Below are positions 43,598 to 52,582 of a stretch of DNA of 64,000 nucleotides, in pieces. The notes under the pieces are model-generated. The model saw only the letters and a list, made by a program, of their open reading frames with translations. It searched no databases and was not told the origin of the DNA. Source of the DNA: Paracoccus beibuensis (GTDB lineage Bacteria; Pseudomonadota; Alphaproteobacteria; Rhodobacterales; Rhodobacteraceae); NCBI RefSeq assembly GCF_026162625.1, contig NZ_JAOTBD010000005.1, forward strand, positions 62,001 through 126,000, read 5' to 3'. Each line of letters begins with the position of its first letter. Position 1 is the first letter of the stretch. A program made the translations under genes and the position numbers.

Positions 43598-44662
43598 TCA
43601 GCCGCCCCGCTGATCGTCGAAGAGGCCGGTCAGGGCGCGGCCGATCAGGTTGCCGACCTTCGGGCGTGGTTGCGACAGGAATGGCAGGGGGCGGCAGACC
43701 TCCATGGCGGCGATGCCGACGCGGGCGGTCAGGGCGCCGTTCACAAGCCCCTCGCCGAAGCGGCGCGACAGCTTGGACAGGATGCCGCCGCCGGCCATCG
43801 TGTGCACCAGGTCGTCGCCCGCCGCGACGGCTCCGGTCGCGATCAGGTGGGTCATCACGGTTCGGGCCAGCCGCCAGCCGCCGACGGCACCGGCGCGCCC
43901 GCCATAGATCTCGGCAATGCGGCGGATCATGCGCAGGTTCGCCGCCAGCGCCGCCGCCACGTCGGCAAAGGCCAAGGGCACCAGCGCGGTCGTTGCGGCG
44001 ACGGTGCGGGCGGCGACCTCGATTTCCCGCCGCGCCTGCTGGTCGAGGCCAGCCAGAAGCTCGGTCTCGGCAAGGGTCAGCAGGGTATGGGCGTCGAAGG
44101 TTTCGGCCCGCCGCTCGGCCAGGCGGTCGCGCTGCCATTGAAGGTCGGCCCGGCGCGAAAACAGCGCCACCAGCCCGTCGGTGACCGCCCGCGCCTGGTC
44201 CAGGCTGTCCTCGGCCAGCGCCGCGCCCGCTTGGCGCTGCAGGTGATCGATCCGCCCCAGCCGTCGCCACGCCCACCATTCGCGCAGCGCCATCCCCAGG
44301 CAGGCCAGCGTGAACAGCGCGAACAGCGCCACCGCGATCCAGCCCAGCAGCGGATAGCTGACCAGCAGGCGGTTGATGAAATCCAGCGCCGCGACGCCCA
44401 GAAGGAAGGTGAAGAGGGCGACCCCGCTGTTGATGAAAAAGCGCGTCAGTCGGGATGGCCCGCGCCCGACCAGCCTTGTCACCATCTCCATCGTGCGGGG
44501 GCGGGGCAGGGGGGCGTCGCTGGCGTCGATGGGCGGGGCATCGGCGGGGCTGGGCGCGTCGTCGGTGGGCGTGCGCACCTGCGGGCCGCGGGTCGGGGCG
44601 GCCGCGGCGGCGTCGAGGTCCAGGATGACCGGGCGGCGGGGGCGCTTGGGGTCGTCGCTCAT
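43598..44662 (-). CDS. YcjF-type membrane protein (DUF697 / TIGR01620)
   Basis: A 354-residue protein. An N-terminal polar region of 60 residues leads to two membrane helices around residues 74-120 (FFINSGVALFTFLLGVAALDF and LGWIAVALFALFTLACLGMAL). The C-terminal DUF697 domain includes ALVPLAFADVAAALAANLRMIRRIAEIYGG, GAVAAGDDLVHTMAGGGILSKLSRRFGEG and the ending AMEVCRPLPF. In E. coli ycjF follows ycjX in the phage-shock regulon. Here the start overlaps ycjX by 4 bp (ATGA). Confidence 0.88.
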   Translation of the reverse strand: MSDDPKRPRRPVILDLDAAAAAPTRGPQVRTPTDDAPSPADAPPIDASDAPLPRPRTMEMVTRLVGRGPSRLTRFFINSGVALFTFLLGVAALDFINRLLVSYPLLGWIAVALFALFTLACLGMALREWWAWRRLGRIDHLQRQAGAALAEDSLDQARAVTDGLVALFSRRADLQWQRDRLAERRAETFDAHTLLTLAETELLAGLDQQARREIEVAARTVAATTALVPLAFADVAAALAANLRMIRRIAEIYGGRAGAVGGWRLARTVMTHLIATGAVAAGDDLVHTMAGGGILSKLSRRFGEGLVNGALTARVGIAAMEVCRPLPFLSQPRPKVGNLIGRALTGLFDDQRGG

Positions 44663-46029
44663 AGCCGGTCTCCGATCAGGAATTCGGCCGCGCGGTCCAG
44701 CCGGATATGGGGCGGCCCGTCGCCCGGCCGGGTGGTCAGCGGTGCGGGGGCGAAGTTCATGATGGCATAGTCGTGGTCCAGCCAGGCCTCTGCCCCCTGC
44801 CGCGCCGGATGCAGCAGCATCGCGGGATCGGCGGGCAGTTCGCCCGCAAAAAAGGCGGCTTGCCGGCCATCGACCAGGCGGCCGCGGACGGCGGGAAGCT
44901 CGTCCTCGCCCTGCGTGATCATCTCTTCGGTCGTGGCGCGCAGGGCGGCGATGGCCATCGCCTCGGTCCGGGCGCCTTGGAAGTCGGCGCGGTCGCGCGC
45001 TTCTCTCAGCATCGAGGACAGGATCGCCGTCAGGCGGTTGTGCTGGACGTGGTGCAGGTAGTCTGCCTTGGTCGCGGAAAAAAGGATGCGTTCCACCCGG
45101 CGGCTGCCCAGCAGCTGGCCCAGCCAGCCCGCGCGGCCGGGGCGGAAGGCCGACAGGATGTCGGCCATGGCACGACGCATGTCCTCGACCGCCTGCGGGC
45201 CCTGGCGGATTGCGCCCAGCACGTCGACCAGGACCACCTGGCGGTCGATGCGCGCGAAGTGGTCGCGGAAGAAGGGTTTCACCACGCGGGACTTGTAGGC
45301 GTCGAAGCGGCGGCGGAATTCGCGGCCCAGCTTGCCGTCCAACAACTCGGGCGGCAGCGGCGCGAAGGTCAGCGCCGGTGAGCCGGCAAGCTCTCCGGGG
45401 ATCAGGAAGCGGCCGGGGGTGCAGTCGGACCAGCCGGCCTCGCGGGATGCATTCAGGTGGTTGGTATAGATGTCGGCCAGTTCCTGGGCCTGCGGTTCGG
45501 TGAAGCTGTCGCCCTGCGGCAGGGCGGCCAGGGCGGCGGTGAACCGGTCGGCGCCGGGGCGGCCGGCGATTCGTTCCAGCACCTCGGCAGACCACTGGGC
45601 GAAGTCACGCCCCATCAGGCGCAGGTCCAGAAGCCACTCGCCGGGATAATCGACGATGTCGAGATGCAGCGTCCGCGCACCTCGCAGGCCGCCGAAAAGA
45701 CCGCCGCCTTCCAGGCGCAGCGACAGGCGCAGCTGGCTGACATGGCGCGTGCCCTCGGGCCAGTGCGGCGTCGGGCCTGTCAGCGCGGCCAGATAGCGTT
45801 CGAAGTCGAAGCGCGGGATCGTGTCATCGGGCTGGGGCTGCAGCCAGACCGCCTTGAGCCGCCCGTCCGCGGCCGCCCGCAGGGACTGCATCCGCCCCCG
45901 TTCCAGCAGGTTCGCGACCAGCGAGGTGATGAACACCGTCTTGCCCGCCCGCGACAGCCCGGTCACTCCGATGCGGACCACCGGGTCCGAGAGGCCGAGC
46001 CCCTCCATCACGTCGCTTCGGATGCCCAT
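44659..46029 (-). CDS. YcjX-type P-loop NTPase (DUF463)
   Basis: A 456-residue YcjX-family GTPase-like protein. Walker A GLSRAGKTVFITSLV begins at about residue 24; DIVDYPGEWLLDL and DRQVVLVDVLGAI correspond to later nucleotide-binding motifs. QSRRVERILFSATKADYLHH-like GSRRVERILFSATKADY and the C-terminal MNFAPAPLTTRPGDGPPHIR match the family. I start at ATG 46029, after AGGGGCGGCA. It is first in a two-gene operon with ycjF. No pspA, pspB or pspC genes are near. Confidence 0.9.
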   Translation of the reverse strand: MGIRSDVMEGLGLSDPVVRIGVTGLSRAGKTVFITSLVANLLERGRMQSLRAAADGRLKAVWLQPQPDDTIPRFDFERYLAALTGPTPHWPEGTRHVSQLRLSLRLEGGGLFGGLRGARTLHLDIVDYPGEWLLDLRLMGRDFAQWSAEVLERIAGRPGADRFTAALAALPQGDSFTEPQAQELADIYTNHLNASREAGWSDCTPGRFLIPGELAGSPALTFAPLPPELLDGKLGREFRRRFDAYKSRVVKPFFRDHFARIDRQVVLVDVLGAIRQGPQAVEDMRRAMADILSAFRPGRAGWLGQLLGSRRVERILFSATKADYLHHVQHNRLTAILSSMLREARDRADFQGARTEAMAIAALRATTEEMITQGEDELPAVRGRLVDGRQAAFFAGELPADPAMLLHPARQGAEAWLDHDYAIMNFAPAPLTTRPGDGPPHIRLDRAAEFLIGDRL

Positions 46030-46185
46030 TGCCGCCCCTGTCGTTCCTGCCGCGCCACACAACGCCCGGTGGCGCGGATGGTTCGGACGATACCTGCCGG
46101 GAAATGGCTAAGGCCAGGGGGAACGGCTGGCAATGGCGGGATTGCCGATTGTGCTGCCCGGTCGCAGGGCGGTATCAGCGGGCGC

Positions 46186-48666
46186 ATGTCACATGCGCTG
46201 CCGATCGACGATGTCCTGCCCGCCCTTCGCGACGCCGTTGCCCGGCACGGGCGGGCGGTGCTGGTGGCGCCGCCGGGCGCAGGCAAGACGACGCGGGTGC
46301 CGCTGGCGCTGATGGACCAGGTCCAAGGCCGCATCCTGATGCTGGAGCCGCGGCGCTTGGCCGCCCGCGCCGCCGCCGAGCGGCTGGCCGCGACCCTGGA
46401 CGAGGTTGTGGGCAGGCGCGTCGGCTATCGGATGCGCGGCGAAGCGGTGCGCGGATCGCGGATCGAGGTGGTGACCGAGGGCATCCTGACGCGGATGATT
46501 CAGTCCGACCCGTCGCTGGAGGGCGTCGGCTGCGTGATCTTTGACGAGTTCCACGAGCGGAGCCTAAATGCCGACCTGGGACTTGCCCTGGTGTGGGAGG
46601 CGCGGGGCGCGCTGCGCGAGGATCTGGCCGTGGTGGTCATGTCGGCCACGCTGGATGCAGGTCCGGTGGCCGCGCTGCTGGACGACGCGCCTGTGGTGAC
46701 GTCTGAGGGCCGGGCCTTCCCCGTCGAGACGCGGTGGCTGGACCGCCCCCTGCCAGCGGGCGCGCGACTGATCGACGAGGCGGCTCGGCTGATCGGCCGG
46801 GCCGAGGAGGAGACGCGGGACACGGGCGGCACGATCCTGGCCTTCCTGCCCGGCGAGGGCGAGATCAGGCGGGTGACGGGCGCCCTGGGCGGGATGGGCT
46901 GCGAGGTGCTGCCGCTTTTCGGGGCGCTGCCGGCGGCGGCGCAGAGGGCGGCGCTGGCCCCGCCGGGGGCGGTGCGGCGGATCGTGCTGGCCACGGCCAT
47001 CGCCGAGACGTCGCTGACCATCCCCGAGGTGCGGGTCGTCGTCGATGCGGGGCGCGCGCGCCGGGCGCGGTTCGATCCCGGCAGCGGCATGTCGCGGCTG
47101 GTGACCGAGCGGGTCAGCCGGGCCGAGGCCGGCCAGCGGCGCGGGCGCGCGGGCCGTGTGGCGCCGGGCATCTGCTATCGCATGTGGGCGCGGGCCGAGG
47201 AAGGTGCGCTGCCGGCCTTCGCGCCGCCCGAAATCGCCGTGGCGGACCTGTCGGGGCTGGCGCTGGAACTGGCGGCCTGGGGCGCGGAGCCAGGCGAGCT
47301 GGCCTTCCTGACGCCTCCGCCCGAGGGGGCGCTGGTCGAGGCGCGGACCCTGCTGGAGGCGCTGGAGGCGGTGGACGGCGGCCGGATCACCGATCATGGG
47401 CGGTTGCTGGCCGGCCTGCCGGTGCACCCGCGTCTGGCGCATATGCTGGTCCGCGCTGGCCCCCGGGCGGCCGAGCTGGCGGCGCTGCTGTCCGAGCGCG
47501 ACCCCCTGCGCGGCATCGGCGTCGACCTTTCGCCGCGGCTGGAGGCGATCCGCGATCTGCGGGGGGCATCCGCGCGGCATGGTGTGGAGGCAAACCGTGC
47601 GGTCGTGGAGCGCATCCGCACCGAGGCAAAGCGCCTTGGGCGGCTTGTTGCGTCCCGCGACGGCGGGGGGGACAGGGTCCCCCCCGCACCCCCCCTGCGG
47701 CGCGCCGAGCAGGGGGCGATCTCGGTCGGGGCGATGGCGTCCCTGGCCTATCCCGACCGCATCGGGCTGCGGCGGCGGGGCGACGACGCCCGCTATGTTC
47801 TGTCGGGCGGCAAGGGGGCGGCGATGGACAACGCCGATGCCCTGGCAGCTCAGCGCCTGATCGTCGCGCTGGACCTGGATGGCGATCAGCGCGAGGCCCG
47901 CATCCGGCTGGCCGCACCCTTGGATGAGTCCGAACTGCGGGCACTTCATGGTGACCGGATCGAGATGGTGGAGCTGTGCGAGTGGTCGCGCCGCGAGGGC
48001 CGCGTTCTGGCTCGCGTGCAGGAGCGGTTCGGGGCGCTGGTCCTGTCCGAACGCCCTTGGCCCGAGGCCTCGGCCGAGGCGATCGCCTTGGCGGCACTGG
48101 AGGGGCTGCGGCAGGACGGGCTGCGCTGGAGCCCGCCCGCGGCGCGGCTGCGGGCGCGGATCGCGCTGCTGCATGCGTCCGGCGCCGAGGTGGCGCCCGT
48201 GGATGACGCCACTCTGCTGGCGGAGGGCGACTGGCTGCTGCCCTGGCTGGGACGCGTGCGCACGCTGTCGGACCTGCGGGCGCTGGACCTGTCGGAGCCG
48301 CTGAAGGCGCGCCTTGGCTGGGAGGGGCAGCAGCGTCTGAACCGCGACGTCCCAGGGCATTTCACGACCCCGCTGGGGCGGCGGGTACCCATCGACTATG
48401 ACGGCGAAGAGCCCTCGATCGAAATGCGCCTGCAGGAGCTTTTCGGCGTGACGCGCCATCCGGTGGTGGGCGGCAGGCCGCTGCGCATCACCCTGCTGTC
48501 GCCGGGGCAGCGCCCGGTGCAGGTGACGATGGACCTTCCGGGTTTCTGGGCCAATTCCTATGCCGATGTCAGGAAGGACATGCGCGGGCGGTATCCCCGT
48601 CACCCTTGGCCGGAGGATCCGACGGCCGCCGATCCGACGCTGCGAGCCAAGCCGCGCGGGACGTGA
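46186..48666 (+). CDS. hrpB: ATP-dependent RNA helicase HrpB
   Basis: An 826-residue DExH helicase. Walker A APPGAGKTTRVPLAL, then TEGILTRMI, the DEFHERSLNADL box (DEFH), VMSATLD and ATAIAETSLTIPEVRVV with QRRGRAGRVAPG complete the helicase core in the first 330 residues. The C-terminal HrpB domain ends with YADVRKDMRGRYPRHPWPEDP, a hallmark of this family. A repaired G/C-rich segment near 47660-47700 (a run of G then C) is still in frame. The ATG at 46186 is chosen since the frame upstream to 45457 is antisense to ycjX. Confidence 0.93.
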   Translation: MSHALPIDDVLPALRDAVARHGRAVLVAPPGAGKTTRVPLALMDQVQGRILMLEPRRLAARAAAERLAATLDEVVGRRVGYRMRGEAVRGSRIEVVTEGILTRMIQSDPSLEGVGCVIFDEFHERSLNADLGLALVWEARGALREDLAVVVMSATLDAGPVAALLDDAPVVTSEGRAFPVETRWLDRPLPAGARLIDEAARLIGRAEEETRDTGGTILAFLPGEGEIRRVTGALGGMGCEVLPLFGALPAAAQRAALAPPGAVRRIVLATAIAETSLTIPEVRVVVDAGRARRARFDPGSGMSRLVTERVSRAEAGQRRGRAGRVAPGICYRMWARAEEGALPAFAPPEIAVADLSGLALELAAWGAEPGELAFLTPPPEGALVEARTLLEALEAVDGGRITDHGRLLAGLPVHPRLAHMLVRAGPRAAELAALLSERDPLRGIGVDLSPRLEAIRDLRGASARHGVEANRAVVERIRTEAKRLGRLVASRDGGGDRVPPAPPLRRAEQGAISVGAMASLAYPDRIGLRRRGDDARYVLSGGKGAAMDNADALAAQRLIVALDLDGDQREARIRLAAPLDESELRALHGDRIEMVELCEWSRREGRVLARVQERFGALVLSERPWPEASAEAIALAALEGLRQDGLRWSPPAARLRARIALLHASGAEVAPVDDATLLAEGDWLLPWLGRVRTLSDLRALDLSEPLKARLGWEGQQRLNRDVPGHFTTPLGRRVPIDYDGEEPSIEMRLQELFGVTRHPVVGGRPLRITLLSPGQRPVQVTMDLPGFWANSYADVRKDMRGRYPRHPWPEDPTAADPTLRAKPRGT

Positions 48667-48689
48667 CGCGGCGGTATCGTCGCCGGTGG

Positions 48690-49025
48690 CTAATCGACGG
48701 CGCGGATCAGCTTGCTGTCCAGCACCCGCAGCACCTGCGTCAAGTCGTGGCCGCGCTTCAGAACGCGGCCGTCCATCCCGATCACCGCATAGGCGCCCTG
48801 GGCGCTGCGCAGGCGCGGGCGTTTCTCGATGCGGTAGAGCGGGTGTTCGGCGGCGCGGCGGAAGACGCTGAAGATCGCGACGTCGCGCAGAAAGGACATG
48901 CCATAGTCGCGCCATTCGCCGGCCGCGACGAAGCGGCCATAGGTCGACAGGATCAGGCCCAGCTCTTTGCGGTCGAAGACGACGCGGTCGGGATCGGCCT
49001 GGAACGGCGGGCTTGCAGTCATCAT
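48690..49025 (-). CDS. DUF2794 protein
   Basis: A 111-residue protein of the alphaproteobacterial DUF2794 family: VFDRKELGLILSTYGRFVA, AGEWRDYGMSFLRDVAIFSV, FRRAAEHPLYRIEKRPRL and LKRGHDLTQVLRVLDSKL are consistent family blocks. Function unknown. The start is the first of two adjacent ATG codons; no strong ribosome binding site is seen. hrpB ends 23 bp away on the other strand. Confidence 0.85.
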   Translation of the reverse strand: MMTASPPFQADPDRVVFDRKELGLILSTYGRFVAAGEWRDYGMSFLRDVAIFSVFRRAAEHPLYRIEKRPRLRSAQGAYAVIGMDGRVLKRGHDLTQVLRVLDSKLIRAVD

Positions 49026-49071
49026 GACGGGATGGTGACACCCCGTCCGCCGCAAATCAATGCCGTTCGGA

Positions 49072-49365
49072 TCAGTAGCAGCTGACTTTCGAGATCCGGC
49101 CGTTCGGCGCGTATTCGATGTTCAGGCGGTCGGGCCGGAAGTCGGCGGTGACCATGTCCTCGGGGCCGATGACGCGGGTGTTCAGCGGAAAGTTCATCCG
49201 CTCCAGCACGTCGCGGGGCTGGCCGAGCAGGCCCTGGTAGCCTTCGGCCCCGCACTGGTCGGGCGCCTCGACAGGGGCTTCGGGCTGAACGGGCACGGGT
49301 TCGCAGGCGGCAAGAAGGCCTGCCGAGAGGGTCAGAAGAAGAGCTGTCTGGCGCATTGTTGTCAT
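49072..49365 (-). CDS. I78-family peptidase-inhibitor-like lipoprotein (second of a pair)
   Basis: A 97-residue lipoprotein. The signal peptide ends in the lipobox LLAAC; the mature part is mostly the I78 domain (QCGAEGYQGLLGQPRD, IGPEDMVTADFRPDRLNIEY, ending NGRISKVSCY), with a cysteine at each end. I78 proteins inhibit serine proteases in some fungi; the bacterial lipoproteins are mostly untested. I start at the ATG whose first bases overlap the upstream stop (ATGA at 49362-49365); ATG 49356 is possible. Confidence 0.84.
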   Translation of the reverse strand: MTTMRQTALLLTLSAGLLAACEPVPVQPEAPVEAPDQCGAEGYQGLLGQPRDVLERMNFPLNTRVIGPEDMVTADFRPDRLNIEYAPNGRISKVSCY

Positions 49366-49808
49366 CCGCAATCGATTTTGGTGATGATCCCTGCCGCGTC
49401 GAGGCGGAAGACGATCCGGTTGGGGTCGTAGGTCTGCGGCTCGATCCCGCGATATTCGACCACGCGATAGGTCTTGGTCAATCCAAGCCCGGGAATGGCG
49501 CTGGCGGGCTGGCCGACGGCCGCGGACTGCGCCCGCGCGCCGCAGAGATCGGGCTCACGTTCGGTCAGGCCGCTGATGCCGTCGACCGGCGTGGGTGCCG
49601 GGGCGGCCACTGGCATGACGGGCGCCGGCGCGGGGGCATAGGGGGCCGCAGCATAGGGGGCGGCTGCGTAGGGCGCGGGCGCAGCAGGCGCGGCATAGGG
49701 TGCGGCACCTGCCGACGGCGGCATCCGGTAACCTGATGAGGCGCAGCCCGAAATCACCCCAACGACCGCCACCATAGCGGTCTTTGCAATCAATACTTTG
49801 CAGATCAT
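49362..49808 (-). CDS. I78-family peptidase-inhibitor-like lipoprotein with Ala/Pro/Tyr linker
   Basis: A 148-residue lipoprotein (lipobox ISGC near residue 22). A low-complexity linker of about 45 residues made of APYA/AAPYA units precedes an I78-like domain: LCGARAQSAAVGQPASAI, then TYDPNRIVFRLDAAG and the final KIDCG. The cysteine pair matches the downstream paralogue. The linker would let the domain reach away from the membrane. It overlaps that paralogue by 4 bp. Confidence 0.8.
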   Translation of the reverse strand: MICKVLIAKTAMVAVVGVISGCASSGYRMPPSAGAAPYAAPAAPAPYAAAPYAAAPYAPAPAPVMPVAAPAPTPVDGISGLTEREPDLCGARAQSAAVGQPASAIPGLGLTKTYRVVEYRGIEPQTYDPNRIVFRLDAAGIITKIDCG

Positions 49809-50030
49809 CGCCCGTCACCTCTGCCGGTCCTGTTTCGGACCTTGTTCTTGCCCCAGCATAGAAGCAGCCATCCCGCTTGAGAAGCCGCCGCCTCAATCAC
49901 GTTTCGATCATCGCAGGAATGCCACAGGTCGTCGCGGGGGCTGCTAGCGCCATCGGTGGTGGCGGCCCGCGGCGCTTTGGCCTAGCGTCGGGGCGCAACG
50001 GCCTGCGATGACATCAGGAGGAAAGCAGCC

Positions 50031-51458
50031 ATGTCCGTCAACACCACCTCGTTCCGGGAATCTGTCGAACGCATGTTCACCCATGCCGCCGGGCTCATGG
50101 AACTGGCGCCGGGGCTGGAGGAGAAGATCCGGGTCTGCAACTCGACCTATACCGTCCGCTTCGGCGTGCGGCTGCGCGGCCAGATCCACACCTTCACGGG
50201 CTATCGCTCGGTCCATTCGGAACACATGGAGCCCGTGAAGGGCGGCATCCGCTATTCGCTGGACGTGAACCAGGACGAGGTCGAGGCGCTGGCTGCGCTG
50301 ATGACCTATAAGTGCGCGCTGGTCGAGGTGCCCTTCGGAGGGTCGAAGGGCGGCTTGCGCATCGACCCCCGCGCCTGGAACGAGGACGAGCTGGAGCGGA
50401 TCACCCGCCGCTTCACCTATGAATTGTCGCGCCGCAACCTGATCTCGCCCAGCCAGAACGTGCCGGCGCCCGACATGGGCACGGGCGAGCGCGAGATGGC
50501 CTGGATGGCCGACGCCTACAAGCGGCTGCATCCCGACGACATCAACGCCAAGGCCTGCGTCACCGGCAAGCCCCGTCATGCGGGCGGCATCGACGGCCGG
50601 GTCGAGGCCACGGGCCGGGGCGTGCAATACGCGCTGCGGGAATTCTTCCGCCACGACGACGTGATGAAGAAGGCGGGACTGACGGGCACGCTGGCCGGCA
50701 AGCGGATCATCGTGCAGGGCCTGGGCAACGTGGGCTACCACGCCGCCCAGTTCCTGTCGGCCGAGGACAACGCGCTGGTCACCTGCGTGATCGAACGCGA
50801 CGGCGCCATCGTGAACCCGCAGGGGATCAACATCGACGCGCTGCGCGGCCACATCCGCGCCACCGGCGGCATCAAGGGCTTTGTCGGCGGCGACTATCGC
50901 GAGAACGGCTTGGCCGCGCTGGAGGATGACTGCGACATCCTGATCCCGGCAGCGGTCGAAAGCGTCATCCACGCCGGCAATGCCGAACGGATAAAGTGCA
51001 AGCTGATCATCGAGGCCGCGAACGGCCCCGTGACTGCAGATGCCGACGAGATCCTGCGCCGCAAGGGCATCGTCATCATCCCCGACATGTACGCGAACGC
51101 CGGCGGCGTGACCGTGTCATACTTCGAATGGGTCAAGAACCTGTCGCAGATCAGCCTGGGCCGCCTCGAACGCCGCCACGAGGAGGCGCGCGCCCGGATG
51201 CTGGTCGAGGAGCTGGAGCGGATCTCGGCGGATACGGGCACGAACTTCGAACTGGCTCGGGGCTTCAAGGAGGCGTTCCTGCATGGCGCCGACGAGCTGG
51301 ACCTGGTCCGATCCGGCCTGGACGACACGATGCGCGAATCCTTCAAGAAGATGAAGGAGGTGTGGATGTCGAATCCGAAGGTCACCGACATGCGGACAGC
51401 GGCCTATGTCGTGGCGATCCGGCGCATCTCGAACGTCTATCACTCGCTGGGGCTGTAA
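50031..51458 (+). CDS. Glutamate dehydrogenase (Glu/Leu/Phe/Val dehydrogenase family)
   Basis: A 475-residue amino-acid dehydrogenase. The substrate motif PVKGGIRYSLDVNQDEVEAL, the catalytic lysine in VEVPFGGSKGGLRID and QNVPAPDMGTGEREMAWM point to glutamate dehydrogenase. The nucleotide domain has RIIVQGLGNVGYHAAQ; the acidic Glu after the dinucleotide strand (CVIERDG) suggests NAD. It links glutamate with 2-oxoglutarate and ammonia. AGGAGGAAAG precedes the ATG. The 222-bp upstream region has no gene. Confidence 0.9.
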   Translation: MSVNTTSFRESVERMFTHAAGLMELAPGLEEKIRVCNSTYTVRFGVRLRGQIHTFTGYRSVHSEHMEPVKGGIRYSLDVNQDEVEALAALMTYKCALVEVPFGGSKGGLRIDPRAWNEDELERITRRFTYELSRRNLISPSQNVPAPDMGTGEREMAWMADAYKRLHPDDINAKACVTGKPRHAGGIDGRVEATGRGVQYALREFFRHDDVMKKAGLTGTLAGKRIIVQGLGNVGYHAAQFLSAEDNALVTCVIERDGAIVNPQGINIDALRGHIRATGGIKGFVGGDYRENGLAALEDDCDILIPAAVESVIHAGNAERIKCKLIIEAANGPVTADADEILRRKGIVIIPDMYANAGGVTVSYFEWVKNLSQISLGRLERRHEEARARMLVEELERISADTGTNFELARGFKEAFLHGADELDLVRSGLDDTMRESFKKMKEVWMSNPKVTDMRTAAYVVAIRRISNVYHSLGL

Positions 51459-51473
51459 TGGGGCAGGGGGCGC

Positions 51474-51521
51474 TGCCCCATCGCCTGCGGCGATTCCCCC
51501 GGGGTATTTGGGCAAAGAAGA
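51474..51521. repeat. GC-hairpin plus GGGGTATTTGGGCAAAGAAGAAG motif at a gene end
   Basis: Between the convergent glutamate dehydrogenase and Sua5 stops lies CGCCTGCGGCG (CGCC/GGCG stem), then CCCCCGGGG and the purine-rich tail GTATTTGGGCAAAGAAGAAG. I associate this kind of block with gene ends in Rhodobacteraceae genomes, but I cannot check copy number here. Only one copy occurs in the window. Confidence 0.4.
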
Positions 51522-51523
51522 AG

Positions 51524-52471
51524 TCAGTTCCGGGGGGCGGCGGCGCGGCGGAGGCGGTCGTTGATCGCCGCGCCAAGGCCGTGTTCCGGGATCGGTGCAA
51601 CCGAGATGGGGCGGCCGGTTTCGTCAGCGCGGCGCAGGAGGTCGAAGAGGCGCGCCGCTGCCTGCGCCAGGTCGCCGCTGTCGGACAGGCTGAAGGGACC
51701 GGGCTGGCCGAAGGTCAGGTGGGTCTCTCCGGCCTGCGGCTCGGCGTTCAGGCGCAGGGGAGCTTTGGGCGCATAGTGGCTGGTCAGCTGGCCGGGCGCG
51801 CTGGGGGCTGACGGATCGGCGTGATGCGCGGCCAGGGGCTGGCCCAGAACGGACTCGATGGCTTCGGCGGCAATCCCTCCGGGCCGGAGAAGGGCCGGGC
51901 GGCCGTCCGGCCAGCCGACGATGGTTGATTCGACGCCCACAGGGCAGGGGCCGGCGTCCAGAACCGCAGCGATCCGCCCCCTCAGCCCGCCATCCGCAGC
52001 CAGCACGTGGTCGGCGCTTGTGGGGCTGATCCGCCCCGACGCGTTGGCTGACGGTGCCGCCAGTGGTGCGCCGCTGGTCCGCAGCAGCGCCTGCGCGGCG
52101 GAATGGGCGGGCACACGCAAGCCGATCGTCTGCAGCCCCGCCGTCACAAGGGACGCGATGCCGCTGTCTGCCTGCAGCGGCAGGATAAGCGTCAGCGCGC
52201 CGGGCCAGAAGCGGTCGGCCAGAAGCCGGGCCTGCGCGTCGAACTGGCCCAGGGCCTCGGCCGCGGCAAGGTCCGCGACATGCACGATCAGCGGATTGAA
52301 GCTGGGACGCCCCTTCGCCTGGTAGATGCGGGCGACCGCCTCTCCGTTGCGGGCGTCGGCGGCAAGGCCGTAGACCGTTTCCGTCGGAATGGCGACGCAC
52401 TGGCCCTCTGCCAGCAGCCGGGCGGCGCGGGCCAGTCCGGGGCTATCGGGTAACAGTCGCAGGGTCTGCAT
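51524..52471 (-). CDS. tsaC: L-threonylcarbamoyladenylate synthase (Sua5/YwlC type)
   Basis: A 315-residue enzyme that makes threonylcarbamoyl-AMP for the t6A modification of tRNAs reading ANN codons. The YrdC domain covers residues 1-200: CVAIPTETVYGLAADARN, YQAKGRPSFNPLIVHV, WPGALTLIL and VPAHSAAQALL. The C-terminal Sua5 domain follows (GQLTSHYAPKAPLRL), so it is the long form rather than the short TsaC. Divergent from the acyl-CoA dehydrogenase gene with 111 bp between. Confidence 0.93.
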   Translation of the reverse strand: MQTLRLLPDSPGLARAARLLAEGQCVAIPTETVYGLAADARNGEAVARIYQAKGRPSFNPLIVHVADLAAAEALGQFDAQARLLADRFWPGALTLILPLQADSGIASLVTAGLQTIGLRVPAHSAAQALLRTSGAPLAAPSANASGRISPTSADHVLAADGGLRGRIAAVLDAGPCPVGVESTIVGWPDGRPALLRPGGIAAEAIESVLGQPLAAHHADPSAPSAPGQLTSHYAPKAPLRLNAEPQAGETHLTFGQPGPFSLSDSGDLAQAAARLFDLLRRADETGRPISVAPIPEHGLGAAINDRLRRAAAPRN

Positions 52472-52582
52472 CGTGACGCGGGGTTCCGGTTGAGCCTGAA
52501 GGAATGGCGGCCCAAGATGCCGCCTGACCGCCGTTCATAGTTGCGCGAGGCCCCGATGCCAAGGCGCCAGGAGGAGAACCCG

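Noticed and set aside
45457..46185. N-terminal extension of hrpB by 243 codons
   Set aside because: Antisense to ycjX and without helicase sequence; the family N-terminus begins at ATG 46186.
47655..47700. G-run and C-run in hrpB as frameshift or recombination hotspot
   Set aside because: The frame stays open through the runs and the motifs before and after are in the same frame; it just lies in an unstructured linker.
46564..49041. 825-residue minus-strand open frame
   Set aside because: It is antisense to hrpB (and DUF2794), rich in Arg, Gln, His and Pro with no domain; long antisense frames are common at high GC.
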